A stretch of 64,000 nt of DNA, taken from MWAR01 sp035388825. GTDB taxonomy: Bacteria > Muiribacteriota > Ozemobacteria > Ozemobacterales > Ozemobacteraceae. Positions 58,582 through 64,000 of this stretch are shown in pieces. The notes beneath the pieces were generated by a model. It did no database searches, was not told the DNA's origin, and worked only from the letters and a program-made list of their open reading frames with translations. The stretch lies in contig DAOOQQ010000004.1 in assembly GCA_035388825.1 (NCBI GenBank), positions 1 through 64,000 on the forward strand, read 5' to 3'. The position numbers were made by a program, and so were the translations under genes. Position 1 is the stretch's first letter; every line of letters begins with the position of its first letter.

Positions 58582-59469
58582 TCAAAGCCGCCCGGCTCCC
58601 AGGGCCTCGAACCCGGCGAGGACGTCGAAGAGTTCCTCTGAGATCGCGGCCTGGCGCTGCTCATGATACTCCCGGCCGAGGGTTTCGAGCAGATCGCCAA
58701 TGTTGCGCTCGGCCCGCTGCATCGCGGCAAGGCGGACCGCATGCTCGGCCGTTCCCGACCGGACGCAGGCCCGGAACAGGCAGGCGAACAGATGCTCGCG
58801 CAGCAGCGCCTCGAGGGTGGGGGAGAGCCCCTGGAGCGCTTCGGGAATGCGTCGCGAGGGCCATTTCCGCTCGCGCAGCCCCTCGAGACGGTGGGGGTCG
58901 AGGGGGAGAAGCGCATCCAAGGCGGGTTCACAGCCGACGCCCCAGACCGGGGTCTGGAAGAAGACGAGCAGCGGCCCGATGAAGCCCTGCCTCCGCCGGC
59001 TGTCGATGTCGTGGAGGAGGCAGCTCAGCAGTCCCGGAATGCTGTCGACCGACTCGGGGGCACGCAGGGGGGGCTCCATGGGCATGCCGCAGCCTTCGAG
59101 CCGCCCGGCGACGAGTTCGCCGACGGGCCAGATCCGCGCCCCGGCTGGGTGGAGGCGCAGGCGTGCCTCGGTGAACCGGGCCAGCCGTTCATTGAAATCC
59201 GCGGCCATCCCGTGATCCGAGCCGAACACGATCGCCCCGGCCGGTCCGGGAAGCTCCCGGCACAGTTCTTCCGGAACGGCGGTTCCGGCCGTTGCGAGAG
59301 CCGCCCGAAAACCGATGTCAACCGTGGTTTCATACTCTTCGAGCGTCGTCAGGGCCCGCTCGAACGGGCCGAAACTGACCAGCGCGAGGGTCTTCATCGT
59401 CTTCACCACGGATTTCAGGCTCTCGGCGCTCCGGATGTGGTGCCGGATCTCGATGACCGTCCGGCTCAT
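58582..59469 (-). CDS. atpG: N-type F-ATPase gamma subunit
   Basis: Central-stalk subunit of the rotary ATPase, 295 residues. The N-terminal helix (IRHHIRSAESLKSVVKTMKTLA) corresponds to the coiled coil inside the alpha3beta3 head, and the C-terminal helix (MQRAERNIGDLLETLGREYHEQRQAAISEEL) is the matching strand with the RQxxIxxEL hallmark. A FGSDHGMAADFN block gives the Rossmann-like middle. The ATG overlaps the alpha stop (ATGA). It is the last ATPase gene here, as in N-ATPase operons, and no atpD/atpC follow it. Confidence 0.92.
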   Translation of the reverse strand: MSRTVIEIRHHIRSAESLKSVVKTMKTLALVSFGPFERALTTLEEYETTVDIGFRAALATAGTAVPEELCRELPGPAGAIVFGSDHGMAADFNERLARFTEARLRLHPAGARIWPVGELVAGRLEGCGMPMEPPLRAPESVDSIPGLLSCLLHDIDSRRRQGFIGPLLVFFQTPVWGVGCEPALDALLPLDPHRLEGLRERKWPSRRIPEALQGLSPTLEALLREHLFACLFRACVRSGTAEHAVRLAAMQRAERNIGDLLETLGREYHEQRQAAISEELFDVLAGFEALGAGRL

Positions 59470-61133
59470 GGCGTATCTCCGGCGGCTGTGAGAGCCTCCC
59501 GAAGAAGGGCGAGCAGGGTCGTCTCGTCATCCCCCGAAAACGGGGTGCGCCCGGTCAGCCGGCCCCGCAGCTCCGGGGGAAGCCGTTGCGCCGCGTCCGA
59601 GATCACCCGCTGGGCCTCGACCATCCGTTCGGGGGGGACGGCTTCGAGCAGGCCGCGCGTGAGAGCCAGCAGCAGCAGGATCTGACCGGTCACTTCGCAC
59701 AACTCGAGGGGACCCTGTTTCAGGCACGCCCGGATCCGGCGCCCATGCTCGATCACGCGCCGCGTCGGCTCGTCCAGCCGGGTGCCGAACCGCGCGAACG
59801 TCTCGAGCTCCTCGAACTGGGAGAAGCGCAGCTTCACCTCGGCCGCCGCCGCATGATACGCTGGGAGCTGTGCCTTGCCGCCGACCCGCGAGACGGAGCG
59901 GCCGATATCGATAGCTGGTAATATTCCTTTCTGAAACAGGGTCGGCGAAAGATACAACTGGCCGTCGGTGATCGAGATCAGGTTCGTCGGTATATAGGCA
60001 GAGATATTCTGTGCCTCGGTTTCGACGATCGGGAGGGCCGTCAGCGAGCCTCCCCCCCGTTCCCGGTTCAGGTGCGTCGATCGTTCGAGGAGGCGGGAGT
60101 GGATGTAGAACACGTCGCCGGGAAACGCCTCGCGGCCGGGCGGGCGGCGCATCAGGAGCGAGAGTTCCCGCCAGGCGCGCGCATGGCTGCCGAGATCGTC
60201 GTAGACGACGAGGACGTCGCGGCCCCGTTCCATGAACCATTCGGCGATGCTCGTCGCGGCGTAGGGAGCCAGGTATTCCAGACCCGGTCCTTCGGCCGGC
60301 TCGGCCACGACGACGACGCACCGCGGCAGGGCGCCCGATGCGCGCAGCTCGCCGATCACCTTCGCCACGCTCGCGCCGCGCTGGCCGATGGCGCAGTAGA
60401 CCGAGATCACGCCGGTGTCGCGCTGGTTGACCATGGCGGCCAGCGCGATCGAGGATTTCCCGGTCTGGCGGTCGCCGAGGATCAACTGGCGCTGGCCGCG
60501 GCCGATCGGGATCAGCGCGTCGATCACCTTGATGCCGGTCTGGAGGGGCACCGTCACGGGCTCCCGGTCGGTGATCGCGGGGGCCGGCCGCTCGACCGGC
60601 AGCCGCTCGTGACGGCCGAGGGGACCTGCCCCGTCGAGGGGGTGGCCCAGCGGGTCGATGATGCGCCCCAGAAGCGACTCGCCGACCGGCACATCCATCA
60701 CCCGGCCGAGCCGCTGCACCGGCGTGCCTGCCGACAGGCCGTCGCCGCGGCCGAACAGGATGCAGCCGACATGGTCGGTGTCGAGATGCACGGCGGCACC
60801 GATGCACCCGTTTCCGAACCGGACCAGCTCGTCGAGGCGCACGTCGGGCAGGCCGCGCACGATGGCCACGCCCGTGGAGATGCGTTCCAGGAACCCCGTT
60901 TCCCGGATGGCGAGGTCGGGAGGAGCGGCCTGGAGAGCTTTCCCATAGGCCTGAACGGCGCGTGCCAGGATCGGCCGCAGCCCTTCGGGGGGCCCGGGTG
61001 AGCGGGCCACTTCCCGGATGCCGAGATGATCCGAGGTGCTCTGCAGCGCCTCTTCCAGGGTTCTGGCGGCTTCTTGCGCCAGGTGGCCGGGCCGGCCCGC
61101 GAACCGGTCGCGCTCGGGGGGCGTCTTCTTCAT
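59466..61133 (-). CDS. atpA: N-type F-ATPase alpha subunit
   Basis: Non-catalytic nucleotide-binding subunit of the F1 head, 555 residues. The P-loop GDRQTGKS is at 220-227, about 50 residues later than in E. coli because of an N-terminal helical extension, which is known for the alternate N-ATPases. Further family marks are TGIKVIDALIPIGRGQRQLI, VYCAIGQRGASVAKV, VVYDDLGSHARAWREL and the Arg-finger region SITDGQLYLSPTLFQKG. The ATG overlaps the subunit b stop (ATGA), and the TGA overlaps the gamma start, so translation is coupled through the run. Confidence 0.95.
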   Translation of the reverse strand: MKKTPPERDRFAGRPGHLAQEAARTLEEALQSTSDHLGIREVARSPGPPEGLRPILARAVQAYGKALQAAPPDLAIRETGFLERISTGVAIVRGLPDVRLDELVRFGNGCIGAAVHLDTDHVGCILFGRGDGLSAGTPVQRLGRVMDVPVGESLLGRIIDPLGHPLDGAGPLGRHERLPVERPAPAITDREPVTVPLQTGIKVIDALIPIGRGQRQLILGDRQTGKSSIALAAMVNQRDTGVISVYCAIGQRGASVAKVIGELRASGALPRCVVVVAEPAEGPGLEYLAPYAATSIAEWFMERGRDVLVVYDDLGSHARAWRELSLLMRRPPGREAFPGDVFYIHSRLLERSTHLNRERGGGSLTALPIVETEAQNISAYIPTNLISITDGQLYLSPTLFQKGILPAIDIGRSVSRVGGKAQLPAYHAAAAEVKLRFSQFEELETFARFGTRLDEPTRRVIEHGRRIRACLKQGPLELCEVTGQILLLLALTRGLLEAVPPERMVEAQRVISDAAQRLPPELRGRLTGRTPFSGDDETTLLALLREALTAAGDTP

Positions 61134-61903
61134 GGGGTGCGCTCTGCGAGAAGATCGTGCATGCGCGTTTCGAGCGCCGCGAGATACTCGGCACAGGACC
61201 AGGTGATGCGCCGGTCGGCAAACCACACCTCGATGCCCCCGAGCAGCTCGGATGCCGTTTCGAAGCGGCAGACGGGGGAGGCGGGAGTTCCGGCGGCATC
61301 CTCGGTCAGGAGGCGGGTGAGATCGTTCTGGAGTTTCTCCGGGAGTCCGGACGAGGTGCGGACGAGGATCTCTCCCGCTCCGCTTCGCAGCAGTCCGGCT
61401 CGGCGTTGACGCTCGTCGTCGGGCGTTTCCCGCCAGCGGCGAATGAAGGCGCGCACCATCGCTTCCTCCAGCTCGGTGTCGCTCAAATCGCGGATCAGGC
61501 GCCGCGTCACGGCGACCAGTTCGTCGCCGGCCAGTTCGGCGAACATCCGCCCGGCCTCGGCCTTTTCCTGCTCGATGCGCTGTTTCCAGCTTTCGTTCAG
61601 CTCCTCGAGCTCCCGGCGGGTCTCGTCGGTCAGGCGGGCGCGCTCCGTCTCGATCTCTTCTTCGAGCCTGCGATGGAGCTCGGCTTTCCGCTGTGCGAAA
61701 GCCTCCCGCTCGCCGGCGAGGGCGTTCCGGTCTTTTTCCGCCGCTTCCTTGGCCGCCGCGGCATCGGCGACGGTCGCCTCGACCGCCCTGCGCCGCGCGT
61801 CGAGCGCCTCGAGGATCGGCCGGTACAAAACGTGCCGGAGGATCACGACCAGCACGAAGAAGTTCACGATCTGGGCGGCGAAAGTGAACCAGTCGATCTT
61901 CAT
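61130..61903 (-). CDS. atpF: N-type F-ATPase subunit b with C-terminal delta-like extension
   Basis: Peripheral-stalk subunit of 257 residues, longer than the usual 160. One membrane helix (about 5-25, FTFAAQIVNFFVLVVILRHV) is followed by a long charged coiled coil (30-145). After residue about 165 the sequence changes to a globular part with ILVRTSSGLPEKLQNDL and LLGGIEVWFADRRITWS, which resembles the C-terminal domain of the delta subunit (GGxxVxxxDxxIxxS pattern). A separate atpH gene is absent, so this domain may fix the stalk to the head. The ATG is at 61903; it ends in ATGA overlap with alpha. Confidence 0.88.
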   Translation of the reverse strand: MKIDWFTFAAQIVNFFVLVVILRHVLYRPILEALDARRRAVEATVADAAAAKEAAEKDRNALAGEREAFAQRKAELHRRLEEEIETERARLTDETRRELEELNESWKQRIEQEKAEAGRMFAELAGDELVAVTRRLIRDLSDTELEEAMVRAFIRRWRETPDDERQRRAGLLRSGAGEILVRTSSGLPEKLQNDLTRLLTEDAAGTPASPVCRFETASELLGGIEVWFADRRITWSCAEYLAALETRMHDLLAERTP

Positions 61904-61905
61904 GA

Positions 61906-62184
61906 TCAGTGGGCCGCTTTCGCGATGAAGTGGGTCCAGAACGGGTTCGCCAGGAGCAGGATCATCGCGATGACGAAACAATAGATCGCCATCGACTCGA
62001 TCATGGCGAGGCCGACGAACAGGGTGCGCGTGATCGGGCCGGCCTCGTCCGGCTGTTTGCTCAGGGCTTCCAGGGCCGCGATGATCGCGCGCATTTCGCA
62101 TATCGCAGGCGCTATAGTTCCGAGGCACATCAGGATGCCGGCCATGAGCATCGACACGACGGCGACGAGAGATAACGGGTCCAT
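61906..62184 (-). CDS. atpE: N-type F-ATPase subunit c (predicted Na+-binding ring)
   Basis: A 92-residue two-helix proteolipid. The ion-site residues, aligned to the Na+-dependent Ilyobacter ring, are E30 (Gln32 there), E63 (Glu65), S64 (Ser66), M65 (Thr67) and Y68 (Tyr70), from PAICEMRA and MIESMAIYCF. Two carboxylates per hairpin are typical of N-ATPases. The Glu-Ser...Tyr set suggests Na+, but the Thr to Met change removes one helper residue. The RQP loop is KQPDE. ATG 62184 is chosen because AAAGGA lies 6 bases upstream; an earlier start would add 5 residues. Confidence 0.92.
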   Translation of the reverse strand: MDPLSLVAVVSMLMAGILMCLGTIAPAICEMRAIIAALEALSKQPDEAGPITRTLFVGLAMIESMAIYCFVIAMILLLANPFWTHFIAKAAH

Positions 62185-62185
62185 G

Positions 62186-62878
62186 TCAGTTCCTTTCACC
62201 AGCTTCGTTGGACGGGGTTTCGGACGTGGCGGCGGCCAGAAACACCGCCGCGAGAAGGGAGAAGATGCAGGCCTGCACGAAGCCGGTCAGAAGTCCGAAC
62301 AGCTTCATGACGACGGGCACGAAGAACGGGGCCAGGGATAGCAGCAGCCCGCCGACGAGATTCTCGCTCATGACGTTGCCGAAGAGGCGGATGGCCAGAG
62401 CGATAGTGCGGGAAATATCACCCATGATATGCAATGGGGCGAGGAGGGGGTTGGGGTGGCACAATGCGGCCAGCCAGCCCCGAAGCCCCTTCTGGGCGAT
62501 CGTGCAGACGGGGGTGAAGACGAACACGCAGAGGGCGAGCGCCGCCGTCGTCGAGAACGAGGCGGTTGGCGGCTCGTAGAAGGGCAGGACGATCAGCAGG
62601 TTCGCCGTCGCGATGAACAGAAACAGCGTTCCGAGGAAGGGCAGATGCCGGTCGGGTTCGGAAAAGCCGATCTCGCGCAGCTGGCCGCGCAGCAGCTCGA
62701 CGATCGTTTCGAGCAGGTTCTGCCACCACGAGGCCTTCGGACCCGTGGTCAGACGCCGGGTCACGAGCTTCGAGACGAGGATCAGGAGAAGCATGATCCC
62801 CCAGGTCGCGACGAGGGTCAAATTGATCGTGACGAAGCCGGACTGCCAGAAAACGATTGCGTCAGGGCCGTGGATCAT
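62186..62878 (-). CDS. atpB: N-type F-ATPase subunit a
   Basis: Stator channel subunit, 230 residues with about five to six membrane helices. The essential channel arginine lies in helix SRTIALAIRLFGNVMSENLVGG. The N-terminal KASWWQNLLETIVELLRGQL and the PFLGTLFLFIATANLLIVLP segment are typical of the family. AAAGGAGG precedes the ATG by 8 bases. It overlaps the upstream atpQ-like gene by 17 bases and lies one base before atpE. Confidence 0.94.
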   Translation of the reverse strand: MIHGPDAIVFWQSGFVTINLTLVATWGIMLLLILVSKLVTRRLTTGPKASWWQNLLETIVELLRGQLREIGFSEPDRHLPFLGTLFLFIATANLLIVLPFYEPPTASFSTTAALALCVFVFTPVCTIAQKGLRGWLAALCHPNPLLAPLHIMGDISRTIALAIRLFGNVMSENLVGGLLLSLAPFFVPVVMKLFGLLTGFVQACIFSLLAAVFLAAATSETPSNEAGERN

Positions 62879-63209
62879 CGGTTCCGCCTCCTTTCGTCAG
62901 GTGTTCCAGATCGCGGTGCTCGCGGGAAAGCCAGGACCAGAGCGAGGCAAAGCCGAATGCCGTTCCGCAGGCCAGGCCGACGACGGACCAGGGGATGCCC
63001 GAGGGCCATCGGCCGTCGATCCACAGCCCCACCGCCAGGCCGATCAGGCCGGGGACGACGACCGACCAGCCGGCCTGGCCCAGGACGCGAAGTCCCGACC
63101 AGAACCCGGCAACCCAGGCCTCGTCCCGCCGCTTTCGCCGCTCCTCACGCTCGGCGATCCGCCGCTCCAGCTCTTCCAGGGGATGCTCCCCCCGCTTCCG
63201 CTCATCCAT
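62862..63209 (-). CDS. atpQ: AtpQ/AtpI-like accessory protein of the N-ATPase
   Basis: A 115-residue protein with a charged, coiled-coil-like N-terminus (ELERRIAEREERRKRRDE) and two membrane helices (about residues 44-62 and 70-92) of the kind called ATPase gene 1/AtpQ, which sits between atpC and atpB in N-ATPase operons and may aid ring assembly or Mg2+ uptake. ATG 63209 is used; a GTG 6 bases upstream is also possible. Both overlap the end of atpC. The atpR gene that normally follows atpQ is missing: atpB begins inside the end of this gene. Confidence 0.82.
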   Translation of the reverse strand: MDERKRGEHPLEELERRIAEREERRKRRDEAWVAGFWSGLRVLGQAGWSVVVPGLIGLAVGLWIDGRWPSGIPWSVVGLACGTAFGFASLWSWLSREHRDLEHLTKGGGTDDPRP

Positions 63210-63615
63210 GGCCACGCACCTGGGACGATTCTTTCAGGAACCGGCTTTCGAGGCTGGCCAGTGCCGCCCGAAGATCCGCTTCCGTGTTCCGGATCCGCGC
63301 CAGTTCTTCGCGCAACGCCTGCCGCAGCAACGCCTTTCCTCGGGCCGGGATGACGTGCCGGACCGCGATCGTGACGGCACAGCCGGCTTTCACGAGAATG
63401 CCCTCGTCGACGGCCGCCGCGGTCTGTTCCCCGGTCGCAGCAGTCAGAGTGAGGATCCCGGGGGAGAGGGGATCGACGCCGTCGAGATGCCGCGGTTCGA
63501 GCGTCCGGCAACCGTCGGGTGTTTCATACCGGACAGAATGGATTCCCGTGACGTCCAGCACGAGCCGTGTCGGGGTCCGGACCTGGACCGTCATCGTCGG
63601 AACAGCCTCGCTCAT
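63202..63615 (-). CDS. atpC: N-type F-ATPase epsilon subunit
   Basis: A 137-residue protein with an N-terminal beta-sandwich (MTVQVRTPTRLVLDV, SPGILTLTA, AAAVDEGILVKAGCAVTIAV) and a C-terminal helical hairpin (ALLRQALREELARIRNTEADLRAALASLESRFL cut by a turn), the regulatory arm of the F1 head. The ATG at 63613-63615 overlaps the beta TGA (ATGA). The ATG further upstream in frame is inside atpD and is not used. It overlaps atpQ at its end. Confidence 0.9.
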   Translation of the reverse strand: MSEAVPTMTVQVRTPTRLVLDVTGIHSVRYETPDGCRTLEPRHLDGVDPLSPGILTLTAATGEQTAAAVDEGILVKAGCAVTIAVRHVIPARGKALLRQALREELARIRNTEADLRAALASLESRFLKESSQVRGHG

Positions 63616-64000
63616 TTTCGCTGTGTCTCCTTCCGGCCGGCTTTCGCGAATGCCTCGTCGATCGTGCCGATCATGTACAGGTCGCCTTCGGGTACCTCGT
63701 TCAGCTCGTCTGCGAGAATCCGCTCGCATCCGTCGAGCGCATCCGGAAGGGAAACCAGCCGGCCGCGGACCCCGGTGAAGTGCTCCGTCGTGCGGAAGGG
63801 CTGGGTCAGGAATCGCTCCAGCCGCCGTGCCCGGAAGACGATCCGGCGGTCTTCGGCCGAAAGTTGTTCGATGCCGAGCATCGCGAGGATATCCTTGATC
63901 TCGTCATACTGGGCCAGGGTCTCGCGCACCCGCCGCGCGATCCGGTCGTGGCGCTCGCCGACGATGTGCGGGGCCAGCAGTCGCGAGTTCGACTGGAGCG
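63612..64000 (-). CDS. atpD: N-type F-ATPase beta subunit, C-terminal fragment
   Basis: Only the last 129 residues are in the window; the frame runs off the right edge. The segment LQSNSRLLAPHIVGERH and YDEIKDILAMLGIEQLSAED with RLERFLTQPFRTTEHFTG is the C-terminal helical domain of the catalytic beta subunit, including the DELSEED-equivalent region (here EQLSAEDR). It heads the operon order D-C-Q-B-E-F-A-G that defines the alternate N-type ATPase. Confidence 0.95.
   Translation of the reverse strand, partial: LQSNSRLLAPHIVGERHDRIARRVRETLAQYDEIKDILAMLGIEQLSAEDRRIVFRARRLERFLTQPFRTTEHFTGVRGRLVSLPDALDGCERILADELNEVPEGDLYMIGTIDEAFAKAGRKETQRK

Overview
This 64 kb window comes from a GC-rich (about two-thirds GC by eye) diderm bacterium. 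The evidence for an outer membrane is a TonB-dependent receptor, a second beta-barrel-like protein, the tail of an arabinose-5-phosphate isomerase (Kdo pathway) and several lipoproteins. Genes are tightly packed, with many ATGA or TTGA stop/start overlaps. I cannot assign a phylum. An N-type (alternate) F-ATPase, a tungsten-type aldehyde oxidoreductase locus and several HAMP-linked class III cyclases suggest a poorly characterised, probably anaerobic or facultative lineage. No rRNA, tRNA, CRISPR array, prophage or intact insertion sequence was seen. LAYOUT. 1-243: 3' end of a kdsD-like gene. 270-3532 (minus): a GT2-methyltransferase fusion, a winged-helix-like protein and argF. 3632-12008 (minus): a coupled operon of a secreted VWA protein, a small membrane protein and two full-length UvrD-type helicase-nucleases in tandem (AdnAB-like). 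12145-16565 (plus): four-cluster ferredoxin, aldehyde:ferredoxin oxidoreductase-family enzyme, a small unknown protein, a pair of inverted repeats, then ThiF-like and ThiS-like genes that may serve pterin cofactor assembly. 16662-18790 (minus): a BtuB-like receptor under a cobalamin riboswitch with a terminator expression platform. 18898-21335 (plus): a complete membrane adenylate cyclase and an M42 peptidase. 21417-32401 (minus): alpha-2-macroglobulin and PbpC (a known bacterial pair) followed by a secreted ComEC-like metallo-beta-lactamase protein and an unknown secreted protein. 32632-38648 (plus): membrane protein, alkaline phosphatase, a degenerate primase-like/RecA-like protein and acylphosphatase. 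38661-41043 (minus): HEAT lipoprotein, B3/4-domain protein and a MurC-like ligase. 41187-49619 (plus): three consecutive receptor-type class III cyclases. 49706-51310 (plus): an ABC1/UbiB kinase. 51313-57352 (minus): an envelope cluster of Fn3 lipoprotein, FecR-like protein, beta-barrel-like protein and LysM/M23 peptidase. 57593-64000 (minus): a beta-propeller-like secreted protein and the N-ATPase operon atpD-C-Q-B-E-F-A-G, with atpD cut by the window edge. MOST NOTABLE. The three tandem cyclases have lost different catalytic residues in a complementary way. The first two keep both metal-binding aspartates but lack the transition-state asparagine. The third keeps the asparagine and arginine but has histidine in place of the first metal aspartate. 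This looks like a bacterial C1/C2 division of labour in which only mixed dimers would be active. Other points of interest are the AdnAB-like pair, an N-ATPase without atpR but with a delta-like tail on subunit b, short AT-rich codon islands inside GC-rich genes, and several starts that look leaderless.
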